Shown here piece by piece: positions 9,958 to 17,810 of a stretch of 35,120 nucleotides of DNA (within the stretch, counting starts at the first letter, position 1; each line of letters opens with the position of its first letter). The DNA comes from Acidobacteriota bacterium. GTDB lineage: Bacteria > Acidobacteriota > Terriglobia > Bryobacterales > Bryobacteraceae. The position numbers and the translations under genes are program-made. The notes under the pieces are model-generated. The model searched no databases. It saw nothing but the letters and a program-made list of their open reading frames with translations, and was not told the origin of the DNA. The stretch is taken from positions 1-35,120 of the forward strand of contig JACQDF010000046.1 of assembly GCA_016201205.1 (NCBI GenBank). The letters are read 5' to 3'.

Positions 9958-10041
9958 CTCATGCGCCGTCCGGCCCGCCAGCGAGCCGTCCAGCCCCTGC
10001 TTTCAGGCCCACCATGCTTGAAGCTTTTCTGTTTCTTTCAT
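9958..10041 (-). pseudogene. 5' extension of the winged-helix gene with an in-frame TGA
   Basis: From the ATG at 10041 the minus strand encodes 12 residues ending AWWA, a TGA at 10003-10005, then KQGLDGSLAGRTAHE leading without a break into the main frame. Members of this subfamily typically begin with a short Trp-rich helix followed by a QGLDG-type segment, so both sides of the stop look like true coding sequence. A TGG-to-TGA change would explain it. No clear ribosome binding site precedes 10041. Confidence 0.5.
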
Positions 10042-10192
10042 GCAATGAAAATACCAGAGAAATGCTCGTAGAGCTTCTTGATTCTTGCTGTCCTGGCGTG
10101 GCGTAAGGCCCGGGCCAGGCCCCACATGGTTCACTGAACAGGATTGGGGCGCCGCTTCCAAAGAGCGATAAGATAGGATGTCCTGGTCCAGC

Positions 10193-10963
10193 ATGAGCGC
10201 CGCCCTCGCCTATTTCGAGAAGGCCCTGCAATTGGTTGAGAAGCTGCGGGCGAACGAGCTGCCGCGTATCGAACAGGCGGCTGGCATCTGCACCAACTCG
10301 ATCGCCGCCGGCGGGCTGGTGTTCCTGTTCGGCAACGGCCACAGCCGCATGATGTGCGAAGAGATGACGCCGCGGCAGGGTTGTTTTCCCGGTTTCGTCG
10401 CGCTGGTCGAGCTGGCGCTGTCCAACCACGCCAGCATCGTCGGCGCCAACGGGCTCCGCGCTCCGCTGTATCTGGAAAGATACGAGGGCTACGCGGAGGA
10501 GATTCTGAAGGGATTCCGCTTCGGAGCGCACGATGCGTTCCTGGTGATCTCGACCAGCGGCATTCGCCCGGTGGTGGTCGAGATGGCGGCGGGCGCAAAA
10601 GCGCGCGGCCTTCCAGTGATCGCCATCACATCGCGGCAGCACTGTGAAGCCTCCGAACCGGCGCACTCTTCCGGAAAGAAGCTGACCGATTACGCGGATG
10701 TCGTGATCGACAACCAGTGCCCGCCGGGAGATTGCGTGGTCGAGATCGAAGGTCTCGAGTGGCGCACCGGACCGGTGTCGACAGTCACCGGCGCAATGAT
10801 CATCAACATGCTGCGGGCGGCGGTTGCCGAGCGCCTGGTCGCCCGCGGGATCACGCCGGTGCTGCTGCCAAGCCACCAGTTTGTTGGCAACGCCGGCGCC
10901 GAGCAGCAGCTCGAGCGCTTCTATGAGTCCTATAGAAAGAGTCTGAGGCACTTGTATGATTGA
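10193..10963 (+). CDS. SIS-domain sugar isomerase-like protein
   Basis: The protein has 256 residues and a single SIS (sugar isomerase) domain. LVFLFGNGHSRMMCEEM (about 40-56) and DAFLVISTSGIRPVVVEMA (about 114-132) are the phosphosugar-binding loops with their Ser/Thr residues. A histidine-ended helix follows (VIAITSRQH). The wording matches the UPF0309-type SIS proteins that accompany sugar catabolic genes. It may isomerise or bind a phosphosugar; the substrate is unknown. An ATG at 10178 is in frame, but the ATG at 10193 fits the family N-terminus better. First gene of a six-gene operon; it overlaps the next gene by 8 bp. Confidence 0.85.
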   Translation: MSAALAYFEKALQLVEKLRANELPRIEQAAGICTNSIAAGGLVFLFGNGHSRMMCEEMTPRQGCFPGFVALVELALSNHASIVGANGLRAPLYLERYEGYAEEILKGFRFGAHDAFLVISTSGIRPVVVEMAAGAKARGLPVIAITSRQHCEASEPAHSSGKKLTDYADVVIDNQCPPGDCVVEIEGLEWRTGPVSTVTGAMIINMLRAAVAERLVARGITPVLLPSHQFVGNAGAEQQLERFYESYRKSLRHLYD

Positions 10964-11993
10964 TGTGCGGATCGCGATGCTCGGCTCGGGGTTCGTGGCG
11001 GACTTTTACATGCAGGGTCTGGCCAACGTCAACGGCCAGAAGGTAGTGTTGAATTACTCGCGCACCCTGAAGCGCGCCAGGGAATTCGGCGCCCGCTGGG
11101 GCATTGAGGAGTCCACCACGGATCTGGAGGTGGCGCTGCTCCGCAAAGCGGATCTTTACATCATCGCTTTGCCCAATGAAGAGCACCTGCCGGTCTCGCT
11201 TCTGCTTTCCCAGGCGCGCAGGAATCAGGTTTGCACGAAGCCGCTGGCGCGAAATCGAGCGGAAGCGAGGCAGATGTTTCAAGCGGCGAGGCGCTCGCGC
11301 AAGCTGCACGGCTACGCGGAGACGGAGGTGTTCTCGCCCTGCGTCGTCAAAGCGCGGCGGATGATCGAGCAGGGCGGCATCGGGCGCGTGCTCTGGGTGC
11401 GCTCACGCGAATCGCACAGCGGACCGCACAGCCCGCACTTCTGGGACATCGAGAAAACGGGCGGTGGGGCGCTGAATGATCTGGCGTGCCATTGCATTGA
11501 AGCTGCCCGTTACTTCTTCGGCAAGCAGGACCGCGTGGTGGAAGTGATGGCCTGGGGCGCCAATCTGGTCCACCGCAAGAAAACAAAAGGAGAGGATAAT
11601 GCGCTGCTGGTTCTGAAATTCTCGAGCGGCGGCATCGGCCACTGCGAGCTTTCCTGGACCACCAGGGGCGGCCTCGATTTGCGCAATGAAATTCACGGCT
11701 CCCAGGGCTCGATCTTCACCGATGTGACCCGCGGCACGCCCATCACCGCCTTCACCACCAGCGCCGCCGGCTACATCGTCGAAAAAGCGGACATCGATTT
11801 CGGATGGACGCGCCCGCTGCCGGAGGAGGCGTTCGCCTACGGGTATCAGGCGGAGATGAGGCACTTTGTCGAATGCGTCGCGGGTGGAAAAACGCCGCGG
11901 GAAACTTACGCGGACGGCTACGCCGTCAGCTCGATCCTCGATGCCGGCTATGAATCGATGCGAAGGAAGAAGTGGGTGCGTGTAAAATACTGA
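10956..11993 (+). CDS. Gfo/Idh/MocA-family oxidoreductase (first of two)
   Basis: The protein has 345 residues. An N-terminal Rossmann fold begins VRIAMLGSGFVADFYMQGLA (GxGxxA-type NAD(P) loop). The CTKPLA segment near residue 94 supplies the catalytic lysine typical of this family. GGGALNDLACHCIEAARYFFG (about 170-190) holds the conserved Asp/His pair, followed by the beta-sheet dimer domain. Such enzymes oxidise or reduce secondary hydroxyls of sugars and cyclitols. Because an iol operon lies nearby, an inositol dehydrogenase-like step is possible but unproven. No signal peptide, so cytosolic. Its TGA overlaps the next ATG (TGATG), indicating coupled translation. Confidence 0.9.
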   Translation: MIDVRIAMLGSGFVADFYMQGLANVNGQKVVLNYSRTLKRAREFGARWGIEESTTDLEVALLRKADLYIIALPNEEHLPVSLLLSQARRNQVCTKPLARNRAEARQMFQAARRSRKLHGYAETEVFSPCVVKARRMIEQGGIGRVLWVRSRESHSGPHSPHFWDIEKTGGGALNDLACHCIEAARYFFGKQDRVVEVMAWGANLVHRKKTKGEDNALLVLKFSSGGIGHCELSWTTRGGLDLRNEIHGSQGSIFTDVTRGTPITAFTTSAAGYIVEKADIDFGWTRPLPEEAFAYGYQAEMRHFVECVAGGKTPRETYADGYAVSSILDAGYESMRRKKWVRVKY

Positions 11994-12748
11994 TGTCCAC
12001 CGTCCTGCTGATCACCGGATGCTCGGGGATCGCCGAAGCGGCGGCGCTGCTGGCCGCCGAGCGCGGCTGGCGCGTGTTTCTCTCCGGCCTCGATGAGGAG
12101 CTATGCCAGGAGCTCAGCAAACGCATCCCGGGCGCGGGTTATTCGGCGGGCGATCTGCGGGAAGAGGAAAACGCCGAGCGTGTCTGCGCGCGGGCGATCG
12201 AGCAGTTTGGCCGTATCGATGCCCTGTTCAACGTCGCCGGTATCAGCGGCCGTCCGCTGGGCGACGGGCCGCTGCACGAATGCACCGCCAAGGGCTGGGA
12301 CGCCACCATGAGCGCCAATGTGCGAAGCACGTTCCTGATGAGCCGCCCGGTGCTCAACCGCTGGCTGGAGCGAGGGCAGCCCGGGGCCATCCTGAACATG
12401 GCAAGCGTGCTGGCGTTTTCGCCCGAGTCGCGCTTTTTCGCTGCCCATGCCTACGCCGCCAGCAAAGGCGCCGTCATTTCGCTCACCAAAGCGATGGCTG
12501 CATACTACGCGCCGCACGGGATACGCGTCAACGCCATCGCGCCGGGCCTGGTGCGCACGCCGATGAGCCTGCGGGCGCAATCCAATGAGGAGATCCTCGA
12601 TTTTATCCGCCGCAAGCAGCCTTTGAGTGAAGCGATGCTCGAAGCCGAAGATGTCGCCCGGGCAGCGCTATTCCTGCTGGGCGGCGAATCCCGCCACATC
12701 ACCGGCGAGGTGATGACCGTCGATGCCGGATGGAGCGTCACCGGCTGA
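11993..12748 (+). CDS. Short-chain dehydrogenase/reductase
   Basis: The protein has 251 residues and an SDR fold. The catalytic Ser near 138 (NMASVLA) and the YxxxK pair Tyr154/Lys158 (AYAASKGA) are present, as are NVAGISG (NNAG-like) and VNAIAPGLVRTPM. The nucleotide loop reads TGCSGIAEA, one residue shorter than TGxxxGIG and lacking the last glycine, so cofactor binding may be unusual. The C-terminal ITGEVMTVDAGWSVTG is standard for the family. It follows MocA with a 1-bp overlap and precedes the MetE-core gene by 3 bp. It probably oxidises or reduces an intermediate of the same pathway as its neighbours. Confidence 0.92.
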   Translation: MSTVLLITGCSGIAEAAALLAAERGWRVFLSGLDEELCQELSKRIPGAGYSAGDLREEENAERVCARAIEQFGRIDALFNVAGISGRPLGDGPLHECTAKGWDATMSANVRSTFLMSRPVLNRWLERGQPGAILNMASVLAFSPESRFFAAHAYAASKGAVISLTKAMAAYYAPHGIRVNAIAPGLVRTPMSLRAQSNEEILDFIRRKQPLSEAMLEAEDVARAALFLLGGESRHITGEVMTVDAGWSVTG

Positions 12749-12751
12749 GCC

Positions 12752-13789
12752 ATGCAACCACGCCCGCTTCGCACGACGGTGATCGGCAGCTACCCGTTTC
12801 CGGGGTGGCTCGAGTTTGCTTCCGGGCGTCTCGACGAATTCGGCGAAGACGACCTGTCGGAGCTGCTCGATGACTCGGTGACAGTGGCGATTCAGGATCA
12901 GGTGGCGGCCGGTCTCGATGTGATCACGGACGGCGAGCAGACGCGATTGGACTTCAATCTCTCCTTCTATGGGTTCCTGGAAGGGATCGTGCGTCAGCAG
13001 CGGCCGAAGCGGCGCTTTGGGCCGCCGGCGCATGATCAGCGCGGCAGGCACAGGATCACGGGGACGCTGGCGGCGCCGCGCGGGCTGGGATGTGTTGCCG
13101 AATTCGAGCGGCTGAAGCGGCTGGCGCCGGCGGGTCCGGCGCTCAAGATGCCGGTGCCGGGACCTTACACACTCAGCGGACGGCTGGAGCCGAATGAGCA
13201 ATACCAGGACCGCTGGGCAATCACCGAGGCGCTCATCCCGGTGGTCCGAAGCGAGCTGGAAGCGCTGGTCAACGCCGGCTGCCGCGAGATCTCGGTGGAT
13301 GAGCCCTCGATGAGCTGCTACGGCTATCGCGAGGATCCGCGCCGGTTCGCCGACATTTTCACGCGCACGGTGACGCCGGTTCGCGGCCGCTGCCGCCTGG
13401 CGACCCATCTTTGCTTCGGCAACTTCCGCGCACGGGCAGTGGCGCCAAGGCGCTATCAACCGCTGTTTCCCGCCTTCTTCGAGCTTCCGGTGGATGAAGT
13501 GCATCTGGAGATGGCGAGCCGCGAATTCGCCGAACTGGAGCTGATCGCGCCGCTGGCTGAGCGGGTGGATGTTTCCATCGGCATCCTGGACGTGAAAAAC
13601 TATTACCTCGAGACGGCGGGAGACACCGCCGCCCGGGTGCGGCGGTGCCTCGAGCTGGCGCCGCCGGAAAAATTGTCGTTCGCGCCGGATTGCGGGCTGA
13701 GCCAGACGGCGCGCTGGGCCGCCAGGAGGAAGCTGAAAGCGATGGTTGACGGTGTTCACATCGTCCGCAAGGAGCGAGGACTCATATGA
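12752..13789 (+). CDS. MetE C-terminal-type (core-MetE) zinc methyltransferase
   Basis: The protein has 345 residues, equal to the catalytic C-terminal half of cobalamin-independent methionine synthase. The N-terminal folate-organising half is absent. Zinc ligands are visible: His219 and Cys221 in THLCFGN, Glu253 in HLEMAS and Cys314 in PDCGLSQ. The substrate-side motif SVDEPSM (about 181-187) and the N-terminal DGEQTRLDF are also conserved. Family members transfer a methyl group to a thiol such as homocysteine; stand-alone cores often use other methyl donors. Its place inside a sugar-oxidoreductase operon suggests handling of a methyl group from a methylated sugar or cyclitol, which is inference. 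Its stop overlaps the next start (ATGA). Confidence 0.88.
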   Translation: MQPRPLRTTVIGSYPFPGWLEFASGRLDEFGEDDLSELLDDSVTVAIQDQVAAGLDVITDGEQTRLDFNLSFYGFLEGIVRQQRPKRRFGPPAHDQRGRHRITGTLAAPRGLGCVAEFERLKRLAPAGPALKMPVPGPYTLSGRLEPNEQYQDRWAITEALIPVVRSELEALVNAGCREISVDEPSMSCYGYREDPRRFADIFTRTVTPVRGRCRLATHLCFGNFRARAVAPRRYQPLFPAFFELPVDEVHLEMASREFAELELIAPLAERVDVSIGILDVKNYYLETAGDTAARVRRCLELAPPEKLSFAPDCGLSQTARWAARRKLKAMVDGVHIVRKERGLI

Positions 13790-14961
13790 AAGACCTTCCC
13801 GAACGCAGGCAGGTGTTGAAGACAGGAGCCGGCGGGCTGCTGCTTCTGAATCCGAGAACCGTTTTCGGCTCGCAAGCCAACTCCGCCATCGAGATCGGCG
13901 TGATTGGCTGTGGAAGCCGCGGCAAGTTCATCAGTGATCTGTTCATCGAGCACACGGGAGCGCGCGTGGCCGCGATCGCGGACGCATTCGACGAGCCGCT
14001 GACGGCATTTCGCGAGCGGTACAAGGTGGACGCTACGCGCGCCTATCGCGGTCTCAACGGGTTCCGCGAGCTGTGCGCCGCCAGGCTGGATGCGGTCGTC
14101 ATCGAGAGCCCGCCCTATTTTCATCCGGACCACGCGGCGGCGGCCGTGGACAACAACAAGCATGTTTTTCTCGCCAAGCCCGTGGCCACGGACGTTCCAG
14201 GCTGCAAGGGCATTTTGGCGAGCGGCGAGAGGGCCACCGGGCGTGTGAGCTTCCTGGTCGATTTCCAGACCCGCGCGCAACCCGCATTTCAGGAAGCCGC
14301 CTCGAGGATGCACAACGGCGAAATCGGCGAGCCGGTGTTCGGCCACGTTTACTATCATGCCGGGCGCACGCCGTATCACAACACCGAGGGCATGGCGCGC
14401 GAACAGGCGACGCTGCGCAACTGGCTCCATGACAAGCGCCTGTCGGGCGACATCATCGTCGAGCAGAACATTCATGTCATCGATGTCGCCAACTGGTACC
14501 TGAAGGGGCGTCCGATGCGCGCGTTTGGCACGGGCGGGCAGCTTGCGCGCAAGCTCGGCGATGTCTGGGATCATTACGCGGTCACTTACTGGTACGCGAA
14601 CGAAGTCAAAGTCGATTTCAGCTCAGTGCAGTTTTCACGGGGCTACAGCGACCTGTGCATTCGCATTTACGGCTCGGAAGGCACTCTCGATTCCCATTAC
14701 AACGGGCTGGTGCGCGTCATCGGAAAGGTGAAGTGGACCGGCGTCGAGCAGGACCGGACGTTCCAGGAGGGCGCTGTCCGCAATATCAAGGCGTTTGTCG
14801 AGAGCATCCGCACGGGCAAGCTGCTGAACAACACCGCCCAGTCGGTCGAGAGCAATCTCACGGCGGTGCTCGGCCGCATGGCTGCCGCGCGCCAGCAGGT
14901 GGTGAGCTGGGACGAGGTGATGCGCACAGCGGAGCGTTACGACGGAAAGAACAAAGTGTAG
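13786..14961 (+). CDS. Tat-exported Gfo/Idh/MocA-family oxidoreductase
   Basis: The protein has 391 residues. The N-terminus ERRQVLKTGAGGLLLLNPRT resembles a twin-arginine signal, so the enzyme is probably folded with its cofactor and exported. A Rossmann domain follows (IEIGVIGCGSRGKFISDLF), with AKPVAT as the catalytic-lysine segment (about 130) and GDIIVEQNIHVIDVANW (about 222-238) as the conserved Asp/Glu-His region. Exported MocA proteins of this type commonly work on plant or host glycans in Acidobacteria, Planctomycetes and Bacteroidetes and may keep NAD bound. It overlaps the MetE-core gene by 4 bp and precedes the ceramidase-like gene by 12 bp. Confidence 0.9.
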   Translation: MKDLPERRQVLKTGAGGLLLLNPRTVFGSQANSAIEIGVIGCGSRGKFISDLFIEHTGARVAAIADAFDEPLTAFRERYKVDATRAYRGLNGFRELCAARLDAVVIESPPYFHPDHAAAAVDNNKHVFLAKPVATDVPGCKGILASGERATGRVSFLVDFQTRAQPAFQEAASRMHNGEIGEPVFGHVYYHAGRTPYHNTEGMAREQATLRNWLHDKRLSGDIIVEQNIHVIDVANWYLKGRPMRAFGTGGQLARKLGDVWDHYAVTYWYANEVKVDFSSVQFSRGYSDLCIRIYGSEGTLDSHYNGLVRVIGKVKWTGVEQDRTFQEGAVRNIKAFVESIRTGKLLNNTAQSVESNLTAVLGRMAAARQQVVSWDEVMRTAERYDGKNKV

Positions 14962-14973
14962 GGGGGCTGTTCT

Positions 14974-16470
14974 ATGCGTGTGCTCGCGATTGCGGCTTTT
15001 CTCTGCGCCGGCTGTCTTCGTGCCGATATTGTCGAGCAAGGGCCGAAGGATGCCAGACCATCGGGCCTGCTGGCCGGCGTCGCACGCACGGACATCGCGC
15101 CGCCGGTCGGCATCCCGCATCTGAACTGGGGATCGCAGACGCATGTGGAAGCGATCGGCATCGATCCGGCGGGGATGGCGGCGACGGCGCTGGTGCTTTC
15201 CGATGGAAAGCAGAAATTCGCGATGGTGGATATCGACACGCTTCTCGTGTACGGGATGGAGGACATCGTCGAGCGGGCGTCGAAGGCGTCCGGCATCCCC
15301 GCATCGCACATTCGACTGGCGGCGACCCACACGCACGCCGGGCCGATGTTTCAGCGGGAAAAAGGGCCGCTCGGCGTCGACCCGAAACGCTACGAGCAGA
15401 GGATGACGGCGTACCGGAACCTGCTTTCCGAGCGCATCACCGGAGCGATTGTCGAAGCGAACTCGAAGCTCCAGCCGGTGCACGCCTGGGGCGCGCGGGG
15501 AACCGGCACGATCAACATGAACCGTCGCGTGCGGGCGACCAGGGAGGGGCCGCCCGCGGTGGGTGTGAATGCGGATGGGTTCGTCGACCGGGAGCTGGTG
15601 GTGATGCGAATCGACGATGCGCACGGCCGCCCGTATGCCGTGGTGGTGAATTATCAGTGCCACGGCACGGTGCTGACGTACGAGAACAAATTCATCTCGC
15701 CGGACTGGATCGGCATGGTCCGCAAGACGATCGAGCAGGCGATGCCTGGTGTGACGGCGCTGTATTTTCAGGGCGCCGCCGGCAACCAGGGGCCGATGGA
15801 AGGAGGCACGGGAGATTTGAGCGTGGCCCACCGGCTGGGCGCGATTCTGGGCTTGCAGGCAGCGGCGCTGGCGGCGCAAATCGAAACGGTGCACCGCGAG
15901 CCGCGCCTGGAAGGCTATGTCGAATCGACTGCGTTCGCCGCCAGGCAGCCGTGGCGTGTTCTCGGCCCGCGCGACGCAACGCTGCGATTCGTCACCAGGA
16001 GACTCGAACTGCCGCCGCGTGAGTACACACCGCGGGAAATTGACTCGATGGCGAGCCGGGTCGCGGAAGCGGAGCGCACCCTCGAGCCGGCGCGGCAGTC
16101 GGGGGATCCATGGCGAAAGCATCAGGCCGAAGCCCGCTGGCGGCGGTGGCGTGATCTGCTCGAGCAGTGGAAGCGGCCGTATGATCCCACGCCGGTCGAG
16201 GTGGACGTGCAGATCCTGCGGATCGGCGATCTGGCGATGGTCGCCATGCCCGGCGAGCCGTTCGCCGAGATCGGCGTCGCCATCCGGAAGGCATCGCCCT
16301 TTGCGGTCACGATGTTCTGCGGGTACTCGACCGGCAAGGGCGGCGATTACATGCCGGTTGAATCCGAGTATCCGCATGGCGGCTATGAAGTGGAGCGCAC
16401 GCCGTATGGAACTGGAGCCGCGGAGAAGCTGATTCGGGAAACCAGCGCGCTGTTCCGGGCAGTGCGGTAG
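14974..16470 (+). CDS. Neutral/alkaline ceramidase-like secreted hydrolase
   Basis: The protein has 498 residues with an N-terminal export signal (MRVLAIAAFLCAGCLRAD; CAGC could also serve as a poor lipobox). The body matches the N-terminal domain of neutral/non-lysosomal ceramidases: GVARTDIAPPVG, the zinc motif THTHAGP (118-124), VNYQCHGTVL with a further metal histidine, the FQGAAGNQGP loop, and MPGEPFAEIG near the C-terminus. The separate C-terminal immunoglobulin-like ceramidase domain is absent. True ceramidases cleave N-acyl sphingosine; many short bacterial homologues have unknown amide or ester substrates. Last gene of the operon; the rnpB promoter region follows. Confidence 0.85.
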   Translation: MRVLAIAAFLCAGCLRADIVEQGPKDARPSGLLAGVARTDIAPPVGIPHLNWGSQTHVEAIGIDPAGMAATALVLSDGKQKFAMVDIDTLLVYGMEDIVERASKASGIPASHIRLAATHTHAGPMFQREKGPLGVDPKRYEQRMTAYRNLLSERITGAIVEANSKLQPVHAWGARGTGTINMNRRVRATREGPPAVGVNADGFVDRELVVMRIDDAHGRPYAVVVNYQCHGTVLTYENKFISPDWIGMVRKTIEQAMPGVTALYFQGAAGNQGPMEGGTGDLSVAHRLGAILGLQAAALAAQIETVHREPRLEGYVESTAFAARQPWRVLGPRDATLRFVTRRLELPPREYTPREIDSMASRVAEAERTLEPARQSGDPWRKHQAEARWRRWRDLLEQWKRPYDPTPVEVDVQILRIGDLAMVAMPGEPFAEIGVAIRKASPFAVTMFCGYSTGKGGDYMPVESEYPHGGYEVERTPYGTGAAEKLIRETSALFRAVR

Positions 16471-16509
16471 GGCGGCGTGCCGGCGGCCATCCCCGTCGAG
16501 AAACTTCGC

Positions 16510-16515
16510 TATGCT
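16510..16515 (+). promoter_or_regulatory. -10 box of rnpB
   Basis: TATGCT lies 7 nt before position 16523, which is independently predicted as the first base of helix P1. No convincing -35 element is seen. Confidence 0.55.
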
Positions 16516-16522
16516 TTGGATT

Positions 16523-16908
16523 GGGGTTCGCCGGGCAGGCAGCCGCCCGCTCCGCTGGCTTTCGGCGGGGCGGGAGGAAAGTCCGGTCTCCATAGGGCAG
16601 CGTGCCGGCTAACGGCCGGGGGGACCTGCTCAAAGCGGGTTTCACGGAAAGCGCCACAGAAAACATACCGCCGCCGGTCTCCGGCGGTAAGGGTGAAAAG
16701 GTGCGGTAAGAGCGCACCGCGGCGGGAGCAATTCCGCCGGCAGGGCAAGCCCCACGCGGAGCAAGACCAAATAGGGGAGGAGGAGTGGCCCGCTCCGTCC
16801 GACTTCCGGGTAGGTCGCTAGAACCGGGCAGTAATGTCCGGCCCAGAGGAATGGCTGCCGCCTCCCTTCGGGGAGGAACAGAAACCGGCTTACCGTCCGG
16901 CGGGCCCC
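16523..16908 (+). ncRNA. rnpB: RNase P RNA, bacterial type A
   Basis: This is the catalytic RNA that trims tRNA 5' leaders. The conserved core is easy to read: GAGGAAAGTCCGG followed by TCCATAGGGCAG, GCCGGCTAACGGCCGG, GCGCCACAGAAAAC and, near the 3' end, GGGAGGAACAGAAACCGGCTTA. The ends are set by a fully pairing 12-bp P1 helix: GGGGTTCGCCGG at 16523-16534 pairs with CCGGCGGGCCCC at 16897-16908 (with two G-U pairs). The length of about 386 nt is normal. A hairpin terminator lies shortly downstream. The gene sits between the ceramidase-like gene and the flagellar operon. Confidence 0.96.
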
Positions 16909-16909
16909 C

Positions 16910-16929
16910 AGAAGCGCAAAGGCCGCGCC
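16910..16929 (+). repeat. 20-nt partial copy of the 92-bp palindromic repeat
   Basis: AGAAGCGCAAAGGCCGCGCC is identical to the left end of the repeat at 26939-27030 and, inverted, to the right end of the copy at 33423-33513. Only this arm is present. It lies between the rnpB 3' end and the terminator. Confidence 0.7.
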
Positions 16930-16935
16930 ATAATC

Positions 16936-16954
16936 CTGACGCTCCGTCAGTTTT
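16936..16954 (+). terminator. Rho-independent terminator after rnpB
   Basis: CTGACG and CGTCAG form a perfect 6-bp stem around a 3-nt loop, followed by TTTT. It lies 28 nt after the rnpB 3' end. Confidence 0.7.
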
Positions 16955-17034
16955 GTAACGACTGCCTCTGGCCTCGACAGGGCGCAGGTCAACAATGCCC
17001 GTACTGGCCCCAAACCTGCACGAGGGATTCGAGC

Positions 17035-17370
17035 ATGCTGGAGCGAGTTGCCTCAACTCTGGAACGGTACATGGACCTGCTGAGCCTGCGGCAGAAGCTG
17101 GTGGCGTCCAACATCGCCAATGTGGACACGCCGGGGTACAAGACGCGGGACATCGACTTTCAGTTCGAGTTTCTGAGCGCGGTGGACGGCGCCAGGCCGA
17201 ACGTGGTCGAGCCTGAGCTGGCGTCCAAGAACGACGGGAACAACGTGAGTCTGGACCGCGAAGCACGTCTGCTGGCGGAGACCGGCATCCGGTTTCAACT
17301 GGCGTCGCTGCTGGCTCGAGGCCAGATTCGGGCGGTGAGATCCGCGATCCAGGAGGGCAGAGGCGGATGA
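17035..17370 (+). CDS. flgB: Flagellar proximal rod protein FlgB
   Basis: The protein has 111 residues, shorter than the usual 130-140. The N-terminal rod motif is clear: LSLRQKLVASNIANVDTPGYKTRDIDF (the ANxxTPGY signature). The C-terminal LASLLARGQIRAVRSAIQEG matches the helical end of FlgB. The shortening is in the middle linker. It forms part of the periplasmic rod joining the MS ring to the distal rod. First gene of the flagellar operon, 80 bp after the rnpB terminator. The ATG at 17035 has a modest GAGGG site upstream, and its stop overlaps the flgC start (ATGA). Confidence 0.92.
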   Translation: MLERVASTLERYMDLLSLRQKLVASNIANVDTPGYKTRDIDFQFEFLSAVDGARPNVVEPELASKNDGNNVSLDREARLLAETGIRFQLASLLARGQIRAVRSAIQEGRGG

Positions 17371-17807
17371 GCAGCCTGTTCACGCTGATGTCGGTGAGCG
17401 CTTCCGGGATGGGGGCCGAGCGCAAGCGGGCTGAACTGCTGGTTGAGAATCTGGCCAACGCCGAAACCACCAGGACCGCTGAAGGCGGCCCCTACCGCAG
17501 GCGCGATGTGGTCTTTGAGAGCGAGCCGCAGGGGTCGCCGTTTGCCGCCGTGTTCCAGCGGGAGTTCGGCGAAACGGCGATCGGCGTTGGCGTCGCCGGC
17601 GTCGTCGTCGATCCGCGGGAGCCGGAGCTGCGCTATCTGCCGGGACATCCGGACGCCCGGCCGGACGGCTACGTCGCGTTTCCGCGCATCAGCCCGGCCG
17701 AGGACATGGCGGATCTGATGAGCGCGACTCGCGGCTACCAGGCCAATGTGGCTGCCTTGTCGGCAATCAAAGACATGATCCAGCGGTCCCTGGATTTGCT
17801 GAGGTAA
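17367..17807 (+). CDS. flgC: Flagellar proximal rod protein FlgC
   Basis: The protein has 146 residues, normal for FlgC. The N-terminal FTLMSVSASGMGAERKRAEL leads into VENLANAETTRT, the family's NxANxxTT rod motif. The C-terminal helix DMADLMSATRGYQANVAALSAIKDM is the standard rod/hook-family ending. The segment PELRYLPGHPDARPDGYVAFP is diagnostic of FlgC. It assembles next to FlgB in the rod. It overlaps flgB by 4 bp and precedes fliE by 3 bp. Confidence 0.95.
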   Translation: MSSLFTLMSVSASGMGAERKRAELLVENLANAETTRTAEGGPYRRRDVVFESEPQGSPFAAVFQREFGETAIGVGVAGVVVDPREPELRYLPGHPDARPDGYVAFPRISPAEDMADLMSATRGYQANVAALSAIKDMIQRSLDLLR

Positions 17808-17810
17808 CTG

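Noticed and set aside
10107..10116. GGCCCGGGCC palindrome upstream of the SIS gene
   Set aside because: A 10-bp GC palindrome is expected by chance at this base composition, and it is not placed at a clear promoter.
14635..16593. A 652-codon minus-strand open frame
   Set aside because: It is opposite the ceramidase-like and MocA genes. The composition is His/Arg/Pro-rich with no family motif.
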